Positions 33,602-43,727 of a DNA stretch of 64,000 bases are shown in pieces. Made by a program: the position numbers and the translations under genes. A model generated the notes under the pieces. The model was not told the DNA's origin. It made no database searches and saw nothing but the letters and a program-made list of their open reading frames with translations. The stretch's first letter is position 1, and each line of letters starts with the position of its first letter. The stretch is from assembly GCA_963576725.1 (NCBI GenBank), contig OY755242.1, positions 63,182,324 through 63,246,323 of the forward strand, in the 5' to 3' direction. This stretch comes from Azorinus chamasolen. Its lineage: Eukaryota; Mollusca; Bivalvia; Cardiida; Solecurtidae.

Positions 33602-35066
33602 CGAGGGTTGTTCGGAAAGTTCGTAGAAATTTGTTATATCTCTAGTTAGATTCGTTTGATCAATTTGAAATTTGGTATGTAAGTACCTCACCTTGTTTTT
33701 AACATATTTTCAAAGAGAGAAATGAAACATGTAATTTTTACCGAATATACAGGTTACCGTAGCAACGCAGTAATAGGAACCCGGAGCAGCTCGAAAATAT
33801 TATCCTTTTTAACATTATTCTAATGAAGCAAACATGATTTCTCTCAATTCCGTTGAGGCCAGAAAGGCGCGAAAACGTCTAATTGTAACATGACGTCATG
33901 ACGTCAGTTGCTCAAAATTTCAAAGCATTGACAGCGTTTGAACATAAACTACAGTGTTTAGTCTGAAGAGACAGGAATTGCGACCTGAAAAAAAATGACG
34001 TCGACCAGTGACGTTGAGTTGCGAGGTGTTGTAAAATTTTGTGTTGCTCTAGATAAATCGCCAACAGAAACTCTTAAAATGATTAAATCAACGGGGAAAT
34101 ATGACAAGTGCAGCCCCGCTTTCGTGTATAAATGGCACTCCCGTTTTAGGAGTGGAAGAGAATCGATCCAGGACGATCCAAGGAGCGGTCGACCATCCAT
34201 CGTAGTTGCTTCCATTAAGGACAAGGTGAAAGATATGGTTAATGCGGACAGAATGACTACAGTAACAGATTTGTGTGATGAACTTGGTGTTTCGTGCTCT
34301 ATCGTACATGGAATATTAACAGATGAACTTTGCACGTCTAAAGTTAGTGCACGCTGGGTGCTGCGGTTGCTCACGGACACAGAAAAGGAGAACCGAGTTC
34401 GATGCTCTCAGACGTTTCTCAGACTGCATATTGTTTTCTCCAAGTTCTGAGGCGGGATCTCGTTCATGCGATACGAAAGAAGCGACCACACATGGATCTT
34501 GAGCGCATAATTCTACATCAGGATAATGCACCGGGCCACAGAGCAGTTTCCACAAGGTTGGAAATCAGCTTACTAGGATTTGAGGTGTTAGAACACCCGC
34601 CATACAGCCCCGACTTGGCTCCTATGGAGTTTAGAGTGTTCCCAGAGTTAAAAGCGATGTTACGTGGAATTAGATTTGATTCAGCAGCTGAACTTACCAA
34701 ACAGACACAGAAAGTTGTATCTACATTCAGCGAAGACTGGTATGCAGACACATACGCAAAATGGATTAGAAGACATAACAAGTGCGAGGATATTGCGGGG
34801 GACTATGCTGAGAAAGTGCGACGTTCGCTGGATTTACATAACGTTGGACACCTTAGCGACGTCACTTCGACGCTGACGTGCTCCGGGTGTGCGTTATGTA
34901 TGTATTTTTAATATGCATAGAAAAAATGTTTTTAAGTATATTTTGCTGATTTTCACGGAATATGTAACACAGATCTTGAAATTAATGTTGATCTAATTTT
35001 TTGCATGCAGTTACGATTACACGTAATTTTATAACAACATTCTACGAACTTTCCGAACAACCCTCG
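33602..35066 (+). mobile_element. Tc1/mariner-superfamily transposon, defective
   Basis: Perfect 27-bp terminal inverted repeats start cgagggttgttcggaaag and end ctttccgaacaaccctcg, flanked by TA (33600-33601 and 35067-35068). The element is 1465 bp. It encodes a mariner-like transposase broken by an internal deletion (next entry). Uninterrupted TTAA-I copies elsewhere in the window give the empty site. The perfect terminal repeats suggest a fairly recent insertion, perhaps mobilised by a full-length relative. Confidence 0.95.
33995..34911 (+). pseudogene. Mariner transposase, internally deleted
   Basis: The first part (33995 to about 34430) has the two helix-turn-helix regions and linker: VYKWHSRFRSGRESIQDD, then SGRPS (residues 64-68), then DLCDELGVSCSIVHGIL. 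The second part, in another frame from about 34438 to the stop at 34911, has HQDNAPGH and PYSPDLAPMEF. About 100 codons carrying the first catalytic Asp are missing at the join near 34430-34440. The later catalytic pair is D-34-E here, where mariners usually have D-34-D; this may be a mutation or a subfamily trait. It cannot encode an active enzyme. Confidence 0.92.
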
Positions 35067-35297
35067 TATATATATCTTCACTGTGTACACGTATTTCGCT
35101 GTGCAATCACTGCCGTGGAGTGCACTGGTTGCACAATCAACTTGTAAATAGTGCAGACCCTGGTGAGACAGCTCCTACAGGAGCTGTCTCATCTGGGTCT
35201 TCACTATTTACAGGTAGGTATATTGACGTGAATAGCAAGCGAAGGGTTAAGATTAAAAGGGATAGTTTAACTGTTGCTGAAACTGTGACAAAGTGTC

Positions 35298-35548
35298 TTA
35301 ACCCTTTAGTCCCTAAATAAGCCTTTCTACACCTTTGCAAACAGAGTAGACCCAGATCAGACAGCTCCTGTAGGAGCTGTCTGATCAGGGTCTACTCTGT
35401 ATGCTTATGATATAATATAGATATGATTCTTCAGTTTCTGCCATGGCCAAAAGTTCCTGTGTCAATGTACTATTTATAACAAATTAATCTCATTAATATT
35501 CATGACGTCATTATTTCTTATCTGAATATTCAAGGAGGAAAGGGTTAA
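35298..35548. repeat. TTAA-A element
   Basis: TTAACCCTTTAGTCCCTAAA to caaggaggaaagggTTAA; intact palindrome agacagctcctgtaggagctgtctgatc. Confidence 0.9.
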
Positions 35549-35667
35549 GATATTAACACAATGACAACAAACAGCATGAATCCTGATAAGATACGAGTTA
35601 CTCAGCATCTCATCTGGATCGAAGCTGTTTGTAAATACGGATTACGTCACAGATAATAAGGTAAGGA

Positions 35668-35883
35668 TTAACCCTTTCCCTGTTCAATATTCATGTAATA
35701 AATAATGGTGTCATGAATATTTATTAGCTGTATTTTTATAATGGATGTATACAGGATTTTTAGGTACTAGTGGAAAGCGAAGAATCAATCTATTATAATT
35801 TTATAGGCAAACAGAGCCGTCTGATCAGGGTCTTCTCTGTTTGCAAATGCAGGAAAAGGTGTTTATATGAAGGCAGTTGTTAA
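35668..35883. repeat. TTAA-A element, one palindrome arm deleted
   Basis: TTAACCCTTTCCCTGTTCAA to tgaaggcagtTGTTAA; goes from gcaaacagag straight to ccgtctgatcaggg. Confidence 0.75.
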
Positions 35884-35948
35884 TAACATGAATGATCTCA
35901 CTAAATATGTAACACCATAAATGGCTGTTTAGCAGTCTGCGGAATTAC

Positions 35949-36125
35949 CTGTTCCGTGTTGCCACTGTACAGGCCATCAAGTATGAAGTAGGCAAAGAAG
36001 ACTGGCCATTGACACTCTATCTTTTCAAAGGCCAGCAGTTCCCAGGGTTCATAGTGCAATCTGTTGGGGTCTTCCCTCGCTGTTTTATAACCATCTCGCT
36101 GGAAACGCTTACAACCAAACTTACC
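35949..36125 (-). CDS. PHKA: PHKA exon 8 (residues 289-347)
   Basis: Reads [20 protein letters not shown] then [20 protein letters not shown] and [19 protein letters not shown], the strongly conserved PHKA block 'GRYGCxRFLRDGYKTxxEDPxRLYYExxELxxFExIECEWPLFxxYFILDGxF'. Acceptor attttatag, donor gaacag/gtaatt, phase 0 both sides. It is part of the glucoamylase-like domain. Confidence 0.97.
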
Positions 36126-36398
36126 CTATAAAATCAAATATCAAACTTAAGAGTTTCAATATGAAAAATTGTACCTACATGCAAAAGATCAAAAGAACTA
36201 GGCACGGGAATGAATATTCAAATGTTCGGATATCATATGAATATTTGAACTCAATATCACAATTCATTTTTTTAATTTTCAATATTATTTAACCAAGCTA
36301 AGGAATAAACTCCATCTAAAACCACAAAATTATGCACTAAAATCAAATTACTGTCGAAATATCCTTATCCTAAAATTTGAATCTATATTGCAATAAAG

Positions 36399-36563
36399 TT
36401 AACAAAAATGTGTTGGCCATGGCAGAGACTGTAGTGTTATATCTGTATTATATAATAAGCAAACAGAGCAGACCCTGATCAGATCTCCTGTAGAAGCCAT
36501 CTGATCTGGGTTTACTCTGTTTACAAAGACGAAGAAAGGAGTATTTATAGAGTAAAGTGTTAA
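36399..36563. repeat. TTAA-A element, left-truncated
   Basis: Begins at tgttggccatggcagagact; right end tagagtaaagtgTTAA. Confidence 0.7.
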
Positions 36564-36580
36564 ACATCTATGTCTGGTTC

Positions 36581-36660
36581 TACTCACCATTAATTTAAAC
36601 TCAATCTCGTCTCTGGTGTTTACTCACCATTAATTTAAACTCAATCTCGTCTCTGGTGTT
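36581..36660. repeat. 40-bp perfect tandem duplication across the exon 7 splice donor
   Basis: 36581-36620 and 36621-36660 are identical. Each copy (minus strand) holds the last 33 bp of exon 7 coding sequence ending ttaatg and the donor gtgagta. Because 40 is not a multiple of three, using the second donor shifts the frame. Confidence 0.97.
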
Positions 36661-36732
36661 GTTGATAATCTCAATGTCATCTACAGCAAATGCAGGAAAG
36701 CTGATAACCGATATCAAGGCAGCGTCAATTTC
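36628..36732 (-). CDS. PHKA: PHKA exon 7 (residues 254-288)
   Basis: Reads [20 protein letters not shown] then [15 protein letters not shown], matching '[35 protein letters not shown]'. The upstream donor (atg/gtgagta, 36621-36627) keeps the frame into exon 8. An identical second donor 40 bp further would add VSKHQRRD and a stop. Acceptor gtttcag. Confidence 0.95.
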
Positions 36733-37017
36733 CTGAAACAAATCATTGGAAACCTCTGAATCTGGACAAAATGTTCCAGACTTAGTTTCTCCTTTATACC
36801 ATTAAGGTGTTTTGAAAAATGTTTATGTCTATTGCCTTGAACCCTTTGCTTCATAAATACACTTTTCCATGACTTTGCAAACAAAGTAGACCTTGATCAG
36901 ATGGCTCCAGTAGGAGCCATCTAATCAGGGTCTGCTCTGTTTGATTATGACATAATATAGATCTGATTCTATTCTTTCTGGCTTGGTGAAATATTCCTGT
37001 GTTCATATGTTACTATA

Positions 37018-38511
37018 ACAAGAGGGCCATGAGGCCCTAAAGCGCTCACCAGATATAACCCCAGGGGCGGGGCCATTTTTGACCACAAGAAATCATGTGT
37101 ACACCCTTGGTAGAGAACCACAAGGCAAAGCAATATGACATTAATTAAAGGTCTAAGCCTTATGGTTTCAGAGAAAAATAATATTTATATTTTTCCCATG
37201 AAAAACTGATAAGCCCTGAGGCAGGGCCAAGTTTCGCCCAGTGGTCAGGGTCGTAAGTTAAATATTCTTGGCAGAGGACCACAAGCCACAGCTACATATT
37301 TGTAGAGGACCATTAGATCATGTTACATACCAAATATCAAAGGTCTAGGCCTTACAGTTTCAGTAGATTTTTCTACGAAAAACTGATAAGCCCTTGGGGG
37401 GGGCCCATTTTTGGCCCGGGGGTCATAATTTGAACAATCTTTGTAGAGGACCATAAGATCATGCTACATACCAAACATCAAAGGTCTAGGCCTTACAGTT
37501 TCAGAGTAGAAGATTTTTAAAGATTTTCCTACGAAAAACTGATAAGCCCTTGGGCGGGGCCATTATTGGCCCGGGGTTCATAATTTGAACAATCTTTGTA
37601 GAGGACCATAAGATCATGATACATACCAAATATCAAAGGTCTAGGCTTTACAGTTTCAGAGAAGAAGATTTTTAAAGATTTTCCAATGAAAAACTGATAA
37701 GCCCTTGGGCGGGGCCATTTTTTGCCCGGGGGTCATAATTTGAACAATCTTTGTAGAGGACCATAAGATCATGCTACATACCAAATATCAATGGTCTAGG
37801 ACATATGGTTTCAGAGAAGAAGATTTTTAAAGATTTTCATATATTACCATATATGGAAAAAATGACCACGCCCTCTGGCGGCCATGTTTTTTGCCGGATC
37901 AAAATTCTTTTAACAACTTTTAAAGTCTATCAACTGAGAAACATTTTGGTGAAAACTATATTCAAATCGGACAAGTCATTCTGGAGAAGAAGATTTTTCT
38001 AGATATTGTGTACAGTTGCCATGGCAACAAGACCGATGGCCCCGCCCACTATCTTTTTACAACTTTTAAAGCACACACCCACAGTATGTATCTGACCAAG
38101 TTTGGTTACAATTGGGCAGTCGGTTTCAGAAAAGAAGTCGTTTGAAATTGTTGACGGACAGACAGACGGACATGCTAACAAATGGGTAGTTGTGTGACTT
38201 TTTCCTTTGATCTTTTCTTGTGTGACTAGTCCCACAAGAAAAACTATTTTTGGCTCTAACTTTGGAAAAGAATGATCTGGAAGCTAACCCTAACCCTAAC
38301 CCTATGTCCCACAACTGGCCAGGTTAATGTCACAAGAAATGGCCAGGTTAATGTCACAAGAGATGGCCAGGTTAATGATTTTACTTGTGGGACTAGTTAG
38401 AAAAAGTCACACAACTACCCTTTGGTGAGTGCGGACGGCCGGACAGACGGACGCCGGACACAGGGGTATCACAATAGCTCACCTTGAGCACTTTGTGCTC
38501 TGGTGAGCTAA
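37018..38511. repeat. AGAG..GAGCTA element (long form) with internal tandem units
   Basis: Starts caagagggccatgaggccct, ends with the hairpin agctcaccttgagc...gctctggtgagct and aaaa. Units of about 155 bp (37208-37840, four copies) share 'aactgataagcccttgggcg' and 'gtagaggaccataagatcat'. An RFX-like palindrome gttgccatggcaac lies at 38015-38028. No coding capacity. Confidence 0.75.
38184..38420. repeat. Palindromic insertion with telomere-like motif
   Basis: gggtagttgtgtgacttttt pairs with aaaaagtcacacaactaccc at the far end; inner arms gactagtcccacaag/cttgtgggactagt. The loop holds ctaaccctaaccctaaccct (38284-38303) and three copies of ggccaggttaatgtcacaag-like sequence. Confidence 0.8.
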
Positions 38512-38686
38512 AAATACAGCTAATTGATATGCGTGATGTCATTATTTCTTACATAAATATTCATGGAGTAAAGGGTTAATAACACAATTACCACCGTTTC
38601 AATATGTACATTATTAGCATAAAACGTATACAAAATAAATAACAAATGCTTAATTATTCACTGCTACAGAAAAGGCAATTATATAT

Positions 38687-38912
38687 AACAAGAGCATCGC
38701 ATGCAGATGCCAATGCTGGTCTGTTCAATTGTTGCCCTTGTGATGTTGAACAAGTGTGTGAAGTTTCATAAGAATCACATGAATAGTATAGAAGTTATAG
38801 TCAATATAAAACTTTCCAAAATCAAACAAAGACAATGACGACAATGCAGATGCCCGAGTTACGACAATAGCTAGTATTTCTTTCCTCGAAAAAAACCAAC
38901 AGACGAGCTAAA
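38687..38912. repeat. AGAG..GAGCTA element (short form)
   Basis: aacaagagcatcgcatgcag at the left; gagttacgacaatagctagt and acagacgagctaaa at the right. Confidence 0.65.
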
Positions 38913-38998
38913 CATTGAGATTTATTCTATTTAGTCAATGTTTTGTAACAGCAACTGACTCTGTGCAAGGGTAAACTGTTTTGTCTTGTCCTCCTATA

Positions 38999-39304
38999 AA
39001 CCATTTACCTGGTGAAATATTCAAATCAGAAATATAACATGACATTGTGAATATTCAATAGCTGAAATCTTATACTGGCGTATGAGCAAAGGAATGTTTG
39101 GCCATGACAGAAACTGCAGAAATATGCCGTGAATATGTACACAGATTGTTTTTGTAGAGATAGAATTTGTAGAGTAAGATCTACTACAATTTCCTAAACA
39201 AACAGAGCAGACCCTGATCAGACAACTCCTACAGGAGCCGTCTGATCTGGATCTACTCTGTTTGCACAGACATGACAAGGCGTTTGTATGAGGGAAAGGG
39301 TTAG
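38999..39304. repeat. TTAA-A element with extra 60 bp
   Basis: aaccatttacctggtgaaat to gagggaaagggTTAG; the segment near 39115-39180 (tgtagagatagaatttgtag) is additional. Confidence 0.7.
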
Positions 39305-39379
39305 AGAGCCATAACTCTTTCAATATGCATGACAAAGTAATGACTGATCACCAGATTGTAGTTGTGATAGGGCAAAAAA

Positions 39380-39608
39380 ACAAGAGCACAGCATGCGGGT
39401 GCAAACGCTAGTCTATTATCATTTTGGTATGTGTGGATAGGCCTTGTCAAGATGAACATGCATACCAAAAATGAAAGTTGTAAATGAAAAATTGAAGAAG
39501 TTATGGTCAATGTTAAGATTTAGGATGATGACGACGACAATAACAACGATGACGCCGGAGTTACGACAATAGCTCGTGATTTCTTCAAAATAGACGACCT
39601 AAAAATGT
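39380..39608. repeat. AGAG..GAGCTA element (short form)
   Basis: acaagagcacagcatgcggg to agacgacctaaaaat; close to the 38687 copy in plan but diverged. Confidence 0.65.
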
Positions 39609-39739
39609 ATATAAAGTTTGATAAGTATGGCTGTAATAATGCCAACACTATGATAAACCAGTTTTTGTCTCTCTGAAAAATGGACAGGCCAGAAATCTAT
39701 ATTACACAAATGCAAACTTCAAGTGTTTATTCCGATTAC

Positions 39740-39880
39740 CTTTGAGCTGGACTCTCTGGGCAACATGGAGTGTAAGATGGCCTGACACTGCTGGGCCTCG
39801 TCTGGAAGTGAGTGGATGATGGATGCAGGGCCTCCACGGGCACCAAACAAGTCAAGCTCATTAATAGCTTCTAAAGCAGC
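39740..39880 (-). CDS. PHKA: PHKA exon 6 (residues 207-253)
   Basis: Reads [20 protein letters not shown] then [20 protein letters not shown] and PRESSSK. This matches 'AALEALxELDLFGxxGGPxSVIHVLxDExQxCQxILxSxLPRxSxSKE'. Acceptor catatgtag, donor tcaaag/gtaatc, phase 0 both sides. Confidence 0.97.
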
Positions 39881-39989
39881 CTACATATGTAACGACCATG
39901 GCAACAGTCATTAAGAACACAAATACAAAATTAATACAAGTCATATAGAAATTGGCATCAAATCACTGTATAAAGTAACACTACCCTTT

Positions 39990-40212
39990 TTTTCATGTCT
40001 TGCTAAATATGAAGTATCAGAGTTGTAGGTAAAAGACATACTGATTTGTCCAAACTTGTTGTTTCTAAGCCTTTCTTGTTGGTACTCATTAGAATTGCCT
40101 CTGTGAGTACCAACAAGATAGGGCTTGTTAGAAAAATTAAAGCAACCAGTTACCTAACTTATTTTAACACTCTTCTCTGGTCTTGTGTAGTTTAGAGGGG
40201 TTTTACTGTATA
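39990..40212. repeat. Weak inverted-repeat relic
   Basis: ttcttgttggtactcattag / ctgtgagtaccaacaagata hairpin (40070-40125), then gtttagaggggttttactgta; similar to 13195-13310. Confidence 0.4.
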
Positions 40213-40459
40213 TCTAAAATGATTAAGTCTAAAATATAACTCGTCCAGTTCTATTCAATCAATTTCATAATGTAAGAGAGAGAGATGGCTAGGTTACTTC
40301 ACTTCTTCTTGCAAAATTAATCGAGAAAATAGTGAGCATTTTTAAGCCTTTTTATAATTTCTGATTTTACAGCAGTGTACATGTATTCCATGTTTTCATT
40401 TGATCAAAACAAAACCTCTTTCTACATTATTACAGACTATTTATGTATATTATGATTTC

Positions 40460-40680
40460 GTAACCCTTTACAAGATGAATATTCATGTTAGAAATAATGA
40501 CATCATGAATATCAATTAGCTGAATTTTAATAATGGCATATGTACACGTTTTGGTATTGGTAGAAACTGTAGTCGGACTTGTAATAATTTTGAAAGCAAA
40601 CAGAGCCGTCAGATTGGGGTCTACACTGTTTGCAAATGCATGAAAATGCAAAGCAGCTTTTATATGAATGAAAGAGTTAA
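40460..40680. repeat. TTAA-A element, palindrome arm lost
   Basis: GTAACCCTTTACAAGATGAA to gaatgaaagagTTAA; goes from gcaaacagag to ccgtcagattgggg. Confidence 0.75.
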
Positions 40681-40687
40681 ACAAACA

Positions 40688-40884
40688 TACAGTGAAACCT
40701 CTCTATAACGGCCACTAAATTACATTGAGTATTTTGTGTTAAAGGCAGGTGGTTGCTTAAAGCAAGGTGAAAGTAAAACATAGGAGCGTTCTGATTTACT
40801 TTCACCTTGCTTTAAGCAGCCACCTGCCCTAAATACCAACTAATTCACATAATTTAGTGGCCTTTACAGAGAGGTTTTACTGTA
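40688..40884. repeat. TA-G element
   Basis: TACAGTGAAACCTCTCTATA to gagaggttttactgTA; left core arm lost (acataggagcgttctg). Confidence 0.85.
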
Positions 40885-40914
40885 CTTCCTATTTACAAGT
40901 ACAGTTTACTTTGA

Positions 40915-41010
40915 ACAACCACGAGGTGAACTTTTAGGAGCCATCATATATGGGTCTGATCTGTTTGCCAAGACATGAAAAAGTGTTTGTCTAAGGGAAG
41001 GGGTTATGAT
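40915..41010. repeat. TTAA-A right-end fragment
   Basis: taggagccatcatatatggg then tctgtttgcc and taagggaaggggtta. Confidence 0.55.
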
Positions 41011-41181
41011 ATAATATACTGGTTGAGATTCGTTAGCAATAAATTCCATTTTAAGCTACAGGTTGAAAATGTTCAGGAAACTGACAGCTTCTGTTAAATA
41101 ACTCTGAATTTTATGTCAGATATACATGGTTAGACAAAGCAAATAGCAAATAAGATTTCACATCAATGTATGGTTACCTAC

Positions 41182-41262
41182 CTTTGCCATACCGATAGAG
41201 CTGGAGTTTAGCTCTGGCAAACCATGGTTAGTTTTGTCTCCCCTTTCCCAGATGCCATAATC
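41182..41262 (-). CDS. PHKA: PHKA exon 5 (residues 180-206)
   Basis: Reads [20 protein letters not shown] then SSIGMAK. The [12 protein letters not shown] motif is a hallmark of the alpha/beta phosphorylase kinase family. Acceptor ctgttttcag, donor gcaaag/gtaggt; 81 bp, phase 0 both sides. Confidence 0.97.
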
Positions 41263-41363
41263 CTGAAAACAGAGATATGTCTCATGGTCCTGCTAGAAAT
41301 AATCAGAAGATACCACAGCCAAGGTAACCACTATTCAATACACTGGATGATTATAAAAGATTA

Positions 41364-41593
41364 TTAACCCTTTCATCCATAAATACGTCTTTCTACGCCT
41401 CTGTAAAAGTCACTTTATGAAACCATTGTGATAATTAGAGCATTTGCTCCTATAGGAGCAAATGCTCTATTTATCACAATGGTTACAAACTACAAAATTC
41501 AAAACATTTTACTTTTCTCCAGTAACTGCTCCTTTGGGGTAGATTCATTCAAAGAGGTTGTGTCTAAAAATAGCCTATGGAGGAAAGGGTTAA
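41364..41593. repeat. TTAA-C element
   Basis: TTAACCCTTTCATCCATAAA to ggaggaaagggTTAA; perfect core gctcctataggagc at 41446-41459. Confidence 0.9.
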
Positions 41594-41707
41594 AAGTATT
41601 CTGAAACTGCTTTTAAATTTTACAAACACCCCTGGTAATGAATATCATTTACATTCATGTATACAGTAATGTGATGAATTTGAGCATCAAACTAAACTTT
41701 CCAAAGC

Positions 41708-43277
41708 ATAGCAAGAGCACCATATGCGGGTGCCAACGCTGGTCTGTCGAGACAATTTAAGCTTTTATTTAAGCTTTTAAGTCAATAAACGTGTATAACT
41801 TTGTAAAAAAGCCTACAATGGTTATGATCCTTTGTGAGAGTATAGCCCTTTTGATGGTAAACAAGAATGTGAAGTTTCATAAGATTTGCTTGAAAAGTTT
41901 TGAAACAATAGGTAATATTAGGCAACATTAGTTTTTTGCTAAAGTTTTAAAAATTAGGTCAAAGTTCAAAGGTCAAGGTCAGAAGTCAAAAATGGTAATA
42001 ATGATGGAAAGGTCTTTAATGCCACATGGGACTCACATATAAAATATGATAGCCCTGCTGGTTACAGTTTCAAAATAACAGATCTCTTAAAGGTATACGC
42101 GCCCAATTCATGTGCCACCTGGCGGAAGCTTATTTAATTGATTTGTGTCCAAACCTAAAAGTTTTGGCTACAGATGAGAATAATATCTGAAATGAATCTC
42201 ATAAGTAATAATACTTGAAGGAATAGAATTTGTTATTGGAATTAATGTTTGTATTCTATAAGACAATTTTTAGATGTTTAAAATAATCTGAAACTCCATA
42301 GGGAACTGCATTTTTTATGTCATCGCAGAGCAGAATGATGGTTCAATTGGATTTGTTCTAGAGTCACTGTTTGAGAACAATAATGTAGATTATGTACATT
42401 TTGTAAATTGGTATCAAGTAACTTACTTTGTGTATAGACTTCGCTATAGTCCTTATGTTGTACATTAAGCTGCACACGCCGACTGCTCATTTAGTCTAGT
42501 ATTATACATAAAAGGGCCTATATTTTCAAAAGAAGCATAGTGACATAAGCCTTTTTTCCCCTTTTCTGCATAATCACACATAAAACATTTATTCTGTTAA
42601 ATTTGATCAACTTCTTATTGCTAGATTTTGTTTGAGAGAGTTTTTTTTCATTGAATTTGAGCAAAAAATACTCATATTTTCCAGGCAACAAATTATACAT
42701 TTTGCGAAATTTGTTTAGTAAATATAACTTTTTAAATGTTATAAGGATTGTTTGTGCCAATTTGGTGTTATTATACACACACAACTGGGTAAAAACATAA
42801 GTAAAGCTTGTTAACATTGATTTGCATACTTATATTTTAACCCCGCCTATAGTATTTAAGAAGGCCAAAAAATGCATGTCGAGGAGGGCTACAGTATATA
42901 TTTCAAGTGACCATGGACAAAAAGAAAGCATGGTAGCCTATGGTTTTCTTTTTACCATGGCACTAAGAAATGTTTGAAGAACTTATGCAGAAATTTTCAT
43001 AAAGATCCTATTGAAATTTCATTGGGCACATCTATCTTTAATTTTGTATTTCCCCAAACTCCAAAAAGGGGCATAACTTTGTATAAAAGCTTTACAGAGT
43101 TACAGCCCTTGTCATGATGAAGAAGTGTGTGAAGTTTCATAAGATTTGCATTTATGATAAAGCTATAATAGCTAACCTTAAAATTTCCAGACAACAAATG
43201 ATGACGAGAACACAGACACTGGAATTGTGAGAGTAGCTGTTATTTTTTCTTCGAAAAAAACAACAGACGAGCTTAAA
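41708..43277. repeat. AGAG..GAGCTA element (about 1.6 kb)
   Basis: tagcaagagcaccatatgcg at the left; cgaaaaaaacaacagacgagct at the right. Units 'aagtttcataagatttgc' occur at about 41872 and 43132. The middle (about 42070-42840) does not match the short copies and may be another insertion; no protein seen. Confidence 0.55.
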
Positions 43278-43404
43278 TTGAAGTAACACATCATGGTTCT
43301 AATTTATTAATTTTTTTATTTCAATAGGGTATATAAGAAAGGACACACTGAGCACGAGTTTAACAATTTACTACGAACAATACTTTTTCATGCTATTGGA
43401 ACCT

Positions 43405-43727
43405 AAGCAAACCCGATCATTAGCCATGCTTATAAAACTTTTTAGTTAAGTCTGAGTTTGTTCTCAAGTTTTTGATTGGTCAGATTTGAGCCAAAGGGCT
43501 CAAATCTGACCAATCAAAAGCTTGCGAACAAACTCAGACTCAACTAAAAAGCTTTATAAGCATGGACCCAGAAGGCTCCTGTAGGAGTTGTCTGATTAGG
43601 ATCTGCTCTGTTTGCTTATTGCTTACAGTATCTACCAATACTAAATAAAGCCATTTTAAAAGTTCAACTAATTAATATCCATGATGTTATTATTTCTTTC
43701 ATGAACATTCAAGAGGGAAATGATTAA
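43405..43727. repeat. TTAA-A element split by PAL-E
   Basis: ctaagcaaacccgatcatta before and gaaggctcctgtaggagttg after the PAL-E; right end gagggaaatgaTTAA. The left TTAA end is lost. Confidence 0.65.
43432..43569. repeat. PAL-E element nested in TTAA-A
   Basis: gccatgcttataaaactttt to aaaagctttataagcatgga, hairpin tip gagccaaagggctc. Confidence 0.85.

Larger units (their letters stand above)
33535..35250. repeat. TTAA-I element interrupted by mariner
   Basis: Left 66 bp and right 182 bp match the copies at 2100 and 24060; the mariner at 33602-35066 lies between them. Confidence 0.9.
36838..38579. repeat. TTAA-A element split by a 1.5-kb insertion
   Basis: Left part TTGAACCCTTTGCTTCATAA to gttactataa; right part cagctaattgatatgcgtga to atggagtaaagggTTAA. 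The insert is 37018-38511. Confidence 0.85.

Noticed and set aside
33958..34380. 140-aa minus-strand ORF opposite the mariner transposase
   Set aside because: Antisense shadow of the transposase frame; no homology.
38284..38303. CTAACC repeat as a chromosome end
   Set aside because: Only about three units, inside a nested foldback with gene exons on both sides; not a telomere.
42518..42817. 99-aa minus-strand ORF in intron 4
   Set aside because: Lysine/leucine-rich AT-driven ORF within a dispersed repeat, without domain features.
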